Positions 1 to 6,188 of a DNA stretch of 6,261 nucleotides are shown piece after piece. The number at the start of each line of letters is the position of its first letter. The stretch's first letter is position 1. This DNA is from an uncultured Bacteroidia bacterium (lineage in GTDB: Bacteria; Bacteroidota; Bacteroidia; Bacteroidales; CAJPTX01), in contig CALHZE010000298.1 in the NCBI GenBank assembly GCA_938040915.1, forward strand, positions 1 through 6,261, given 5' to 3'. The notes beneath the pieces were generated by a model. That model did not search any database. It saw only the letters and a list, made by a program, of their open reading frames with translations, and had not been told where the DNA came from. The position numbers and the translations under genes are program-made.

Positions 1-18
1 CCGTTCTTATTCCTGTTG

Positions 19-26
19 CAAAGGTA
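19..26 (-). promoter_or_regulatory. Candidate -7 box for the gene left of the window
   Basis: The minus strand reads TACCTTTG, the same box as upstream of marR, directly after the purC stop. It would direct transcription out of the window. It abuts a perfect AT-rich dyad, AATTATT-T-AATAATT (26-40), that covers the purC stop. No -33 TTTG is evident, so confidence is moderate to low. Confidence 0.4.
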
Positions 27-27
27 A

Positions 28-962
28 TTATTTAATAATTGCGTTCACACGCTCCACCATCCGCTGCTCAAACCCTGCAGAGGTGTCATGCTCTAACTTT
101 TTGCCTACTAGGCGTTCGTAAAGTTCGAGGTAGCGTTGAGAGATGGCTGCCGCTTGCTCATCGCTCAAGACTGGGATCTTTTCCCCAGCTTTTCCCGAAA
201 AGCCATTGTCTAACAACCACTGGCGCACAAACTCCTTAGAGAGTTGACGAGGCGCCTTCCCCTCACGAATGCTACTCTCAAAATCCACACTCTCGAAATA
301 GCGTGACGAGTCGGGCGTGTGCACTTCGTCGATCAGATATACCTTGCCATCTCGCAAGCCAAATTCATACTTGGTGTCTGCCAAGATTAGCCCTCGTGCC
401 GCAGCTAGTTTTGACCCCGCTTCAAAAAGCGACAACGCATAACGCTCGATTTGCTCATAATACTCTGGCGCTACGATCCCGCGAGACATAATTTCCTCGC
501 GCGAGATATTCTCATCATGCCCCGCCTCCGCCTTGGTCGTAGGTGTTAAAATCGGGTTTGAAAACGCATCATATTCTCGCATCCCTTCCGGAAGTCGAAC
601 GCCACAAAGCGTACGCGCTCCTCCCTTATACTCGCGCCACGCGCTACCACACAGATAACCGCGAACGATCACCTCCACTGCAAACGGTTGGCAGTCTAAC
701 CCCACCATCACCATCGGGTCGGGCATCGACGTCATCCAGTTGGGTACAATCTCGCGTGTCGCCTCTAGCGCTTGGTAGGCGATCCCGTTCAGCACCGCCC
801 CTTTATGCTCGATCCCCCATGGCAGTACGACGTCGAAATGCGATCGGTCACCACCAGCGCGATTTGACCTCCAGACAAGTGGTAAACATCACGCACCTTG
901 CCCTGAAAGCGAGACTCAACGCCGCGGAATGCACACTCTGTATGTAAGATTACGTTACTCAT
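28..962 (-). pseudogene. purC: Phosphoribosylaminoimidazole-succinocarboxamide synthase (SAICAR synthetase), frameshifted
   Basis: PurC joins CAIR and aspartate with ATP to make SAICAR in cytoplasmic de novo purine synthesis. The 5' frame starts at ATG 962, after an AAAGGA-like site, and reads 43 family-like residues including GKVRDVY (21-27) and VVTDRIS (37-43). It then leaves the family sequence and stops at 791-789. The family sequence resumes one frame over with FDVVLPWGI from base 837 and runs to TAA at 30-28. It includes RGYLCGSAWREY, PTTKAE, DTKYEFG and DEVHTPDSSRY. The family motif DRISAFD is the break point: adding 7 bases near 834-839 restores one frame of 313 residues, the usual length for the Bacteroidota form. 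A GTG at 795 could open the 3' part, but that product would lack the N-terminal ATP-binding region. It is the last gene of the operon, 28 bases after phoH. Identity is secure. Whether the break is real or a sequence error is unknown. Confidence 0.93.
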
Positions 963-990
963 CGTTCCTTTATTGCTATGAGGTTGTTAC

Positions 991-2013
991 TTACGCCTCA
1001 TCCTCCTCCTTTAATGCTGATTCCCCGCTCCCCGCTTCCCACTCTCTAAAAGCCTCTACGATGTCTGATACGAGGCGGTGGCGGACGATGTCTTCTAGTC
1101 CCATCTCAATTACCGCAACCCCTGGTATGTCTCTGACAATCGCCAGCGTATCTACTAACCCAGATTGATGGGCTCTGGGTAAATCGATTTGGGTTAAGTC
1201 GCCTGTCACGATTGCCTTCGCATTACGCCCTAGGCGGGTGAGAAACATCTTGATTTGAGGTATAGTCGCGTTCTGTGCCTCATCCAAGATCACATACGCG
1301 TTGTCCAACGTTCGCCCTCGCATATAAGCCAAGGGCGAAATCTGTATCGTCCCCTCGTGCAGCAATGACTGTAGTGTCGCCGCTGGCATCATGTCATTGA
1401 GAGCGTCATAAAGCGGTTGCAGATAGGGGTCTAGCTTGTCTTTTAGATCGCCAGGCAGAAACCCTAATCGCTCCCCAGCTTCTACGGCTGGGCGCGTCAA
1501 AATGATCCGCCGGATACTCCGTGCGCGTAACGCTCTCACCGCAAGTGCTATCGCAATGTAGGTCTTGCCCGTCCCCGCAGGTCCGATGGCAAAAAGTACA
1601 TCATTCGTACGTTCGGCTTCGACCAACAACCGCTGGTGAGCCGTACGAGGCGAAACGCGTACCCCACTCGAACCATAAACCAGCACCCCACCGCTTCCTG
1701 TCTGGTGTGCGCCTCGCGCCTCTATTTCTTCTCTTGCTGCAGGATCGGCAAGGAGCAACCGGTTAAATTCGTGCTCCTCGATCGTCTGCTGGCGCATATA
1801 AATTGCCTCCAAGGCAAATATCAAGCGCTCGAGCTCGGCTATCCGTGACGGAGCGCCTTCTACTAAAAGTTCCGCCCCTCGGGAGACCAAACGCAAGTCG
1901 GGAAAACGCTCTTGGATGCGAATGAAACGTTGATTGTTGACGCCCAATATCTCTAGCAGGGCAAAGTTTTCTAACGAGACCGTCTGTTGCACGATCCCTC
2001 CCATACGCTTCAT
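991..2013 (-). CDS. phoH: PhoH-like ATPase
   Basis: This 340-residue protein is a cytoplasmic P-loop ATPase of the PhoH family. E. coli relatives (YbeZ) work with the YbeY endoribonuclease in rRNA maturation, but the exact role here is inferred. Residues about 15-75 resemble the family's N-terminal KH-like RNA-binding region. The ATPase domain follows, with Walker A GPAGTGKT (144-151), Walker B VILDEAQN (241-248), GDLTQIDLP (271-279) and RHRLV (311-315). All key residues are present and the length is normal. The last residues are acidic and look disordered. The chosen ATG at 2013 overlaps the upstream stop codon as ATGA (2013-2010), which suggests translational coupling; M4 is an alternative start. 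purC follows after 28 bases, and PhoH-PurC adjacency fits Bacteroidota gene order. The frameshift in the upstream gene ends its translation about 250 bases early and could weaken coupling. Confidence 0.95.
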   Translation of the reverse strand: MKRMGGIVQQTVSLENFALLEILGVNNQRFIRIQERFPDLRLVSRGAELLVEGAPSRIAELERLIFALEAIYMRQQTIEEHEFNRLLLADPAAREEIEARGAHQTGSGGVLVYGSSGVRVSPRTAHQRLLVEAERTNDVLFAIGPAGTGKTYIAIALAVRALRARSIRRIILTRPAVEAGERLGFLPGDLKDKLDPYLQPLYDALNDMMPAATLQSLLHEGTIQISPLAYMRGRTLDNAYVILDEAQNATIPQIKMFLTRLGRNAKAIVTGDLTQIDLPRAHQSGLVDTLAIVRDIPGVAVIEMGLEDIVRHRLVSDIVEAFREWEAGSGESALKEEDEA

Positions 2014-2520
2014 CGCGCCGATGAGGTTAAGCGTATGAAAATCTGCCGGATACTGAGTAACAAACTAGGCATTGTCATGCTAATAAGGGTCACTACGCCA
2101 AAAATTACGGGCTGCAAGGTAGTAGAAATTTGTCGAAGTAGTAGACTACTTAACGCACACCCCACGCCTACCCATAACGTCAAACGGTGGCGCATCAGCC
2201 CGCCCGTGACCGCAATCCCCGCTCCTAAGACAATGAGTTTTCCCACAAGTGGGCTAGGGGAGTCAAAGCCCACAAGCCCTATCGGGGCCAAGTATGCTCC
2301 ACGTCGCCGCAATTGCATGACGAGTTTCTGTGAAAAAGGGGAGGTCTCGCCTCCGATAATGACATACCAACCCATACGAGCCTCCCAATCCTAAAATGGG
2401 CACTAACCCCCACAACATCCCCGCATGTGCCCAATAGCCTTGAGAAAAATAAACAACCAGCCCTGTCAAAAAGGTTGCCACTCCCCATAGTGAAAAGAAG
2501 GTCGCTTCGGTGCGTCTCAT
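2010..2520 (-). pseudogene. Multi-pass membrane protein of unknown function, frameshifted
   Basis: I do not recognise a named family. The first frame starts at ATG 2520, 7 bases after the MarR stop, and reads about 50 residues with two hydrophobic stretches: roughly 8-25, and 30-50 containing WGLVPILGLGG. It then turns into a charged, non-membrane tail ending at 2263. A second frame, opening at ATG 2375, continues with hydrophobic character to TGA at 2012-2010. Removing one G from the GGG at 2371-2373 joins them as ...GGSYGWYVIIGGE..., giving one 169-residue protein with about five membrane segments. The later ones lie near PLVGKLIVLGAGIAVTGGLM, LTLWVGVGCALSSLLL and PVIFGVVTLISMTMPSLLL. Its stop overlaps the phoH start. 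The alternative is two separate small proteins, but the hydrophilic tail of the first and the lack of a clear ribosome site for the second argue against that. Lesion versus sequencing error is unresolved. Confidence 0.75.
2371..2373 (-). other. Inferred one-base insertion site in the membrane protein gene
   Basis: On the minus strand the sequence around this point reads TAT GGG TTG GTA. Dropping one G gives TAT GGT TGG TAT (Y-G-W-Y), which joins the upstream and downstream hydrophobic frames without loss. The exact base cannot be known without a homologue. Confidence 0.55.
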
Positions 2521-2527
2521 CGCGCGC

Positions 2528-2998
2528 TTACGAAACTTTTGGTGGTGTTTCCTCTCCTGGGTGTCGTAAAGCCGAGATCCGAGCGTTTACAACAAAAAGC
2601 ATACGGACCAACTCTTGTCTATCCTCGGGCGTTAGATCGCTGATACACTGTTCGATCACCCGATCTATTGTCTCGTTGATTACGGGCAGTGCCTCCAGCG
2701 TGTTTGGGGGGAGGGAGAGCAAACACAGACGCGCATCATGCTGACTGCGACGTTTCAAAAGCCACCCTTTGGCTTCGAGTCGTGTGGTCTGTCGTGAGAC
2801 AGAGCCGAGGTCTCGTTCGTTGTAACGCGCTATGTCGCGCAGACTCACCTCGCCGCGCAACGAGACTTGAGAAAGGAGGATGGCATCTTCAAACGTAATG
2901 CCCTGAGTCTTGGGTTGGTTCAAGGCTTGGTCTATGGTTACTCTGAGTCCGAAGAATGAGTGCCATAGGGCTTGGTAGATCCCTATTTTTGATTCCAT
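2528..2998 (-). CDS. MarR-family transcriptional regulator
   Basis: This 156-residue protein has the size and layout of MarR-type winged-helix regulators, which act as dimers and often repress their own operon. An N-terminal helix (5-30) leads to a helix starting ITFEDAILLS (34-43). A helix-turn-helix follows at about 52-80: SLRDIARYN, then the likely recognition helix DLGSVSRQTTRLEAKGW. The wing carries the family's D-x-R signature at D88-A-R90. The C-terminal helices (about 102-145) would form the dimer interface. The ligand and target genes are unknown; no conserved redox-cysteine arrangement is obvious. It leads the cluster, with a -7 box about 60 bases upstream and the membrane protein 7 bases downstream, so it probably controls at least that gene. 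The ATG at 2998 is the family-like start, although its ribosome site is weak, as is common in Bacteroidota. Confidence 0.88.
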   Translation of the reverse strand: MESKIGIYQALWHSFFGLRVTIDQALNQPKTQGITFEDAILLSQVSLRGEVSLRDIARYNERDLGSVSRQTTRLEAKGWLLKRRSQHDARLCLLSLPPNTLEALPVINETIDRVIEQCISDLTPEDRQELVRMLFVVNARISALRHPGEETPPKVS

Positions 2999-3056
2999 GC
3001 TAGTTAGGCTTTTACGTCACACACCGGAAGCCCGAGTCTTGCTCCCGTTTCACGCC

Positions 3057-3064
3057 CAAAGGTA
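3057..3064 (-). promoter_or_regulatory. Candidate Bacteroidota -7 box for the MarR-phoH-purC operon
   Basis: On the minus strand this reads TACCTTTG, an exact match to the Bacteroidota TAnnTTTG -7 element. It would start transcription near 3050, about 50 bases before the MarR ATG. No clear TTTG -33 element stands 19-21 bases upstream; an inverted repeat occupies that place instead. Confidence 0.55.
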
Positions 3065-3079
3065 ACATTTTTCTTACTT

Positions 3080-3110
3080 GCCACTGCGGAAGACGGGGGG
3101 GAGCAGTGGC
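3080..3110. repeat. Inverted repeat around a G7 tract upstream of marR
   Basis: GCCACTGC (3080-3087) and GCAGTGGC (3103-3110) form a perfect 8-base inverted repeat separated by 15 bases, which contain seven consecutive G at 3095-3101 on the plus strand. It lies where the -33 region of the marR promoter should be, and the arm centres are about two helical turns apart. It is a candidate operator for the MarR protein. It does not look like an intrinsic terminator, since no clean T-run follows on either strand. Confidence 0.45.
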
Positions 3111-3197
3111 TTGATATATTTCTATGTGCGGCATCGCCTTCCCTGTGTCAAATAACTGAATGGCTTGTACGGATGCATCGCGTGCACACGTCGTCTT

Positions 3198-3281
3198 TCA
3201 CTTGCAGCTGCGACAGCTCGTGCAGTCTCCCCCTGTCTGCGCACGTTGCTTAGTGTGCTGCGGTGGCGATCGTCCCCGGCA
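3198..3281 (-). other. Cysteine-rich open frame, probable displaced C-terminus of the lipoprotein
   Basis: In the minus-strand frame one step from the lipoprotein frame, the sequence is open from 3281 to TGA at 3200-3198 and ends QTGGDCTSCRSCK. It has no start codon of its own, as a stop lies just before it (3284-3282). It can be translated only as a continuation of the lipoprotein gene after a +1 shift (one extra or two missing bases) between about 3281 and 3250. The three closely spaced cysteines match the character of the upstream domain. Confidence 0.4.
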
Positions 3282-3519
3282 TCATCTCACGAGCATTCTC
3301 ACAACCGAGCGAACCACAATTGGCACTCGCGTCGCATTTACACTCGCTACCACACCGACACTCTACCCCATCACAAGACTCAACCTCACTCAACTCAACC
3401 CCACTACTTTCCTCTTCACTTTTCTGCACAACTGCTACATTATCCAGTTCCTCTGCCTGCTTACACGATAGAAAAAATAACGAAGATGAGAACAATAACA
3501 CCAAAATGAATGACCTCAT
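3250..3519 (-). CDS. Small cysteine-rich lipoprotein, metallothionein-like cysteine spacing
   Basis: The 89-residue product begins with a signal peptide (MRSFILVLLF, then a serine- and phenylalanine-rich stretch) and a lipobox ending FFLSC. Lipidation is expected at C19, followed by K rather than an outer-membrane-surface export signal I can identify. An acidic, serine- and glutamate-rich linker (about 20-48) leads to seven cysteines within 25 residues: C49, C54, C56, C60, C62, C68 and C73. The C-x-C-x3-C-x-C core recalls metallothioneins, so metal binding is a reasonable inference. I do not recognise a named family. The annotated end (..GTIATAAH) has no cysteine. A shifted frame continues to 3198 and ends C-x2-C-x2-C, so the true protein may be longer. 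It sits alone, 33 bases after the floA terminator T-run and upstream of the marR operon. The ATG at 3519 is chosen because the signal peptide starts there. No promoter is clear. Confidence 0.72.
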   Translation of the reverse strand: MRSFILVLLFSSSLFFLSCKQAEELDNVAVVQKSEEESSGVELSEVESCDGVECRCGSECKCDASANCGSLGCENAREMMPGTIATAAH

Positions 3520-3551
3520 TACCGTTGACTCTTATAGATAATCTCATACAT

Positions 3552-3589
3552 AAAAACGCAACCACTGCAACAATGTTGCAATGGTTGCG
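3552..3589 (-). terminator. Intrinsic terminator after floA
   Basis: Bases 3557-3589 form a hairpin with 15-base arms, one C/A mismatch and a 3-base loop (arms beginning CGCAACCA and ending TGGTTGCG). On the minus strand it is followed directly by TTTTT (3556-3552). It begins about 18 bases after the floA stop, as expected for a rho-independent terminator. It separates floA from the lipoprotein gene. Confidence 0.88.
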
Positions 3590-3607
3590 CCGGAAAATGA
3601 ACTCTTT

Positions 3608-4591
3608 TTAACCTTTTATCGTCGCCGGTGGCGTCTGGTTGTTCGTCGCCAAATGCTCGCGCATCGAGGTGTCAGCTTGGATATTTTGCAACTGGTAATA
3701 GTCCATCACTCCAAGCTTACCGTTTCTGAGCGCCTCAGCCATGGCTAGCGGGATCTGCGCCTCTGCCTCGATCACCTTTGCCTTCATCTCTTGCGCACGA
3801 GCCTTCATCTCCTGTTCGGTTGCTACCGCCATTGCACGCCGCTCCTCTGCTTTGGCTTGTGCAATGTTTTTGTCTGCATTGGCTTGGTCAAGTTGCAAGA
3901 CCGCACCGATATTCTTTCCGATGTCTATGTCGGCGATATCGATCGAAAGGATTTCAAAGGCTGTGCCAGCATCCAACCCTTTGTCTAACACCACTTTCGA
4001 TATCGTGTCAGGGTTCTCTAATACAATCTTGTGTGAGGAAGAAGAACCGATCGACGAGACGATCCCCTCGCCCACACGCGCCAAAACAGTTTCTTCGCCA
4101 GCCCCTCCCACAAGTTGATTGATATTTGTGCGCACCGTCACTCGCGCTTTCGCTATCAGCTGAATACCATCTTTGGCAACGGCCGTGACGGGCGGTGTAT
4201 TGATCACCTTCGGGATCACTGACATCCGTACTGCCTCATATACATCGCGCCCTGCTAGGTCAATCGCAGTGGCCATCTTAAAATTTAATGGGATATTCGC
4301 CTTTTGGGCAGATACTAAGGCCTGCACTACTTTGGGTACATTACCGCCCGCCAAATGATGAGCCTCTAGATCATTGCGGGCAAGAGTGAGCCCAGCCTTC
4401 GTGCCCCCAATCAGCGCCTGCACGATAATGCGTGGCGGCACATGACGCCAACGCATCAGCGCTAGTTGAATGAGCGATACGTGGACTCCTGACACTAGCG
4501 CCGTAAACCACAGGCGTACGGGGATGAAGTAAAGGAGTATCCATAAGGCAACCAAACAGACGATCACAATGACAAATAGCGTCGTGTCCAT
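3608..4591 (-). CDS. floA: Flotillin-like protein FloA
   Basis: This 327-residue protein matches the bacterial FloA (UPF0365) family, scaffold proteins of functional membrane microdomains that are anchored to the inner membrane. An N-terminal hydrophobic segment spans about 5-23, followed by a second hydrophobic patch near 29-45. The SPFH-like region (about 50-230) contains the family-typical stretches GGTKAGL, INTPPVTAVAKDGIQL, KARVTVR and VGGAGEETVLARVGEGIVSSIGS. Residues about 234-290 are rich in alanine, glutamate and lysine and should form a coiled coil (QANADKNIAQAKAEERRAMA...). The tail NIQADTSMREHLA is also typical. Length is normal and nothing is broken. The ATG at 4591 follows AGAGAGGAC, a good ribosome site. 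It is apparently a single-gene unit, with its own upstream gap and a downstream terminator. The NfeD-type partner often found next to flotillin genes is absent on both sides here. Confidence 0.96.
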   Translation of the reverse strand: MDTTLFVIVIVCLVALWILLYFIPVRLWFTALVSGVHVSLIQLALMRWRHVPPRIIVQALIGGTKAGLTLARNDLEAHHLAGGNVPKVVQALVSAQKANIPLNFKMATAIDLAGRDVYEAVRMSVIPKVINTPPVTAVAKDGIQLIAKARVTVRTNINQLVGGAGEETVLARVGEGIVSSIGSSSSHKIVLENPDTISKVVLDKGLDAGTAFEILSIDIADIDIGKNIGAVLQLDQANADKNIAQAKAEERRAMAVATEQEMKARAQEMKAKVIEAEAQIPLAMAEALRNGKLGVMDYYQLQNIQADTSMREHLATNNQTPPATIKG

Positions 4592-4644
4592 GTCCTCTCT
4601 TTAGATGATTAAAAAACGAACAACAATATCTGTTTCACAATGGC

Positions 4645-4665
4645 TTGAAGAGCATCGCTCCTCAA
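4645..4665 (-). promoter_or_regulatory. Hairpin in the floA leader
   Basis: TTGAGGAGC and GCTCTTCAA (minus strand) pair over nine bases, one pair being a G-T wobble, with a 3-base GAT loop. There is no following T-run, so it is not a standard terminator. It would sit at or just after the start of a floA transcript made from the box at 4673-4680, where it could stabilise the mRNA or bind a regulator. Function is inference. Confidence 0.35.
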
Positions 4666-4672
4666 ACTCCCA

Positions 4673-4680
4673 CAAAGATA
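4673..4680 (-). promoter_or_regulatory. Candidate -7 box for floA
   Basis: The minus strand reads TATCTTTG, matching the Bacteroidota TAnnTTTG consensus, about 80 bases before the floA ATG. The nearest upstream TTTG (4715-4712) is 31 bases away, longer than the usual 19-21, so the -33 element is not supported. Confidence 0.45.
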
Positions 4681-4760
4681 CGCATTATCTTGTCTCTTTG
4701 AGCGACATCGGCAAAGAGTTTGTAAAACGGAGCGCCTCTCAGCCCACACCCCAATCATTT

Positions 4761-6188
4761 TCAACAACCTCGGTCATTGTCTATTACTACTACCACCGCC
4801 TCGCGACTCGTCACAGACAAGGCAGCTACGCTACTCAATGCGACCCCGACGACCCAGACGATCTCCTCGGTGGCATCTTCTAATACCCACACCGCGCGAC
4901 GTTGATAAGTGGGTAGGCGGCGATCGGTCAGCAAGTCACTCACCTTCTTGTGACGCCCCGCCATCCCCAATGGTGTAAAAATATCGCCCGCCCGCCAATG
5001 CCGCAAAGACAATGGATAACGAAGCTGTGCGGCGTCAAACATCGCCGTCCACGCCCCTCGTTGTGCGTAAGCCTTTAGTGCCCGCATATCCTCAAAGTGG
5101 GGGAGGAGTGTGCGGCTAATCTGCATTTTTAACCTGTCGGTCGCGTGCGAAGAGGGGAACTCTACCTCTGTGGTTTCTGAGGTTATCACTATCGGTTCGT
5201 CGCTCCCTCTTGTTGTCTCGCGAGGGGTTACACAAAGACGTCCGCGATCATAAATCGCGCGCCAAGCACGCCCTTCGAGCATACGCCCAGTCTGAGCGTG
5301 GGTGTGAAAAGCGTCGAGAGCAGTCTGTATTTCGCTTTGTGAAAATCCGTAATGCGAGAGTTTTTCCCGCAACCAATAACGAGCCAAGTCGGGATGCGCC
5401 TCCGTGAGTGGCGTCGCATATTCCCAAAAAAAAGCCCCATCAAGCGCCAATGAGCCCCATTGCGTCTCGGCTTCTGTCGTCAGGGCGCGCTGCGCCTCGG
5501 CGACGGCTTCTGTCGCTGCAACTAAGTGTTGTAAAGCGCGGGGATTGAAATGAGTGAAGTGGGGGAGGAGCTGGTGACGTATGTAGTTGCGCGTGTATTG
5601 GTCTGTCGTGTTTGACGAGTCTTCTACATAGCGCATTGCGTGATCTTCGACCCACGCATTGATTTCCTCGCGTGTCGTGTGCAAAAGTGGGCGCACGAGG
5701 CGTCCGTTGCGCGGTCGCATTGCCATCATTCCTCGCAGCCCTGTGCCGCGCGCTAGGCGAAAGAGGAGGGTCTCGGCTTGATCGTCTGCGTGGTGTGCGG
5801 TCACGATCTCGGTATACCCGTGCTGTGTGACGAGCTCGTCGAAAAAGCGGTAACGCAACTGACGACACCCCACCTGTGTAGATCCCACCCCGTGGGACTC
5901 ACACCACTGGTGGGTATCTTCTCGACGGAGGTGGAGGGGGATGTGGTGCAGGTGGCAAAAATCGGTTACAAAAGCTTCGTCACGAAAAGACTCATCCCCC
6001 CTAAGCTGAAAGTTGAAATGTGCCACAGCGACAGACCAATGACGCATCAGGAGGTGAAGCAGGAACATAGAGTCGCGTCCGCCACTCACCGTCACGAGGG
6101 GACGTGAGTGGGGCGCAAGAAGTCCCTCCTGCGAAATAAAGGTCAGGATCTTTTCTTCTAGAGTCGAGGTGGGAGCGCTAGGTGACAT
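4761..6188 (-). CDS. tilS: tRNA(Ile)-lysidine synthase TilS
   Basis: TilS uses ATP and lysine to convert C34 of the CAU-anticodon isoleucine tRNA to lysidine, so the tRNA reads AUA as isoleucine and is charged correctly. It is cytoplasmic and normally essential. The 475 residues show the complete family layout. The PP-loop SGGRDS is at 35-40, and HFNFQLRGDES at 57-67. CRQLRYRFF is at 108-116, AHHADDQAET at 131-140 and RGTGLRG at 147-153. EDSSNTTDQYTRNYIRHQLLP (189-209) is the tRNA-handling motif. A central helical domain follows (about 215-320), and then the C-terminal domain with RAGDIFTPLGMAGRHKKVSDLL (399-420) and WVVG (445-448). No active-site residue appears missing. The ATG at 6188 gives the normal distance to the PP-loop; its upstream purine-rich AGAAAGAGAACAAG is a weak ribosome site. 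Whether it is first in its operon cannot be seen. Confidence 0.97.
   Translation of the reverse strand: MSPSAPTSTLEEKILTFISQEGLLAPHSRPLVTVSGGRDSMFLLHLLMRHWSVAVAHFNFQLRGDESFRDEAFVTDFCHLHHIPLHLRREDTHQWCESHGVGSTQVGCRQLRYRFFDELVTQHGYTEIVTAHHADDQAETLLFRLARGTGLRGMMAMRPRNGRLVRPLLHTTREEINAWVEDHAMRYVEDSSNTTDQYTRNYIRHQLLPHFTHFNPRALQHLVAATEAVAEAQRALTTEAETQWGSLALDGAFFWEYATPLTEAHPDLARYWLREKLSHYGFSQSEIQTALDAFHTHAQTGRMLEGRAWRAIYDRGRLCVTPRETTRGSDEPIVITSETTEVEFPSSHATDRLKMQISRTLLPHFEDMRALKAYAQRGAWTAMFDAAQLRYPLSLRHWRAGDIFTPLGMAGRHKKVSDLLTDRRLPTYQRRAVWVLEDATEEIVWVVGVALSSVAALSVTSREAVVVVIDNDRGC

Larger units (their letters stand above)
2999..3249. other. Intergenic region between the lipoprotein and marR
   Basis: This stretch of about 250 bases holds the candidate marR promoter (3057-3064) and the inverted repeat (3080-3110). 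Its upper part (3198-3281, running into the lipoprotein gene) holds a start-less minus-strand frame ending in DCTSCRSCK, which may be the displaced end of the lipoprotein. No other credible gene is seen. Between about 3111 and 3197 I see only a GATGCATC palindrome. Confidence 0.6.
4592..4760. other. Intergenic region between tilS and floA
   Basis: This gap of 169 bases carries the candidate floA promoter box and leader hairpin. I see no tilS terminator with a T-run. A 49-residue minus-strand frame (4758-4609) opens two bases after the tilS stop, but it has no recognisable features. Confidence 0.55.

Noticed and set aside
28..795. A 255-residue PurC starting at GTG 795 as a genuine short enzyme
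   Set aside because: Family sequence continues upstream of the GTG to base 837, and again in the other frame to ATG 962. The short form would lack the N-terminal ATP-binding part.
828..845. Programmed frameshifting in purC
   Set aside because: Seven bases of conserved coding sequence are missing, so ribosomal slippage could not restore the motif. No known purC uses recoding.
3080..3110. Inverted repeat upstream of marR read as an intrinsic terminator for the lipoprotein
   Set aside because: The 15-base loop is long and the minus-strand sequence after it (AAGTAAGAAAAA) is A-rich rather than T-rich.
3160..3541. Three overlapping plus-strand frames of 92 to 114 codons opposite the lipoprotein
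   Set aside because: Their composition (H, T, P, L and S rich) mirrors the opposite strand, while the minus strand has a proper signal peptide and lipobox.
4609..4758. Minus-strand 49-codon frame (MIGVWAERRS...) just after the tilS stop
   Set aside because: Position is suggestive, but it has no recognisable domain or signal, overlaps the candidate floA promoter and hairpin, and is short enough to be chance.
4605..4883. Plus-strand open frame of 92 codons starting MIKKRTTISVSQW, covering the tilS-floA gap
   Set aside because: It runs antisense into the conserved C-terminus of tilS, lacks a ribosome site, and its second half is biased sequence opposite a real gene.
5440..5868. Arginine-rich 142-codon minus-strand frame inside tilS
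   Set aside because: It is an out-of-frame shadow of the conserved TilS catalytic region.
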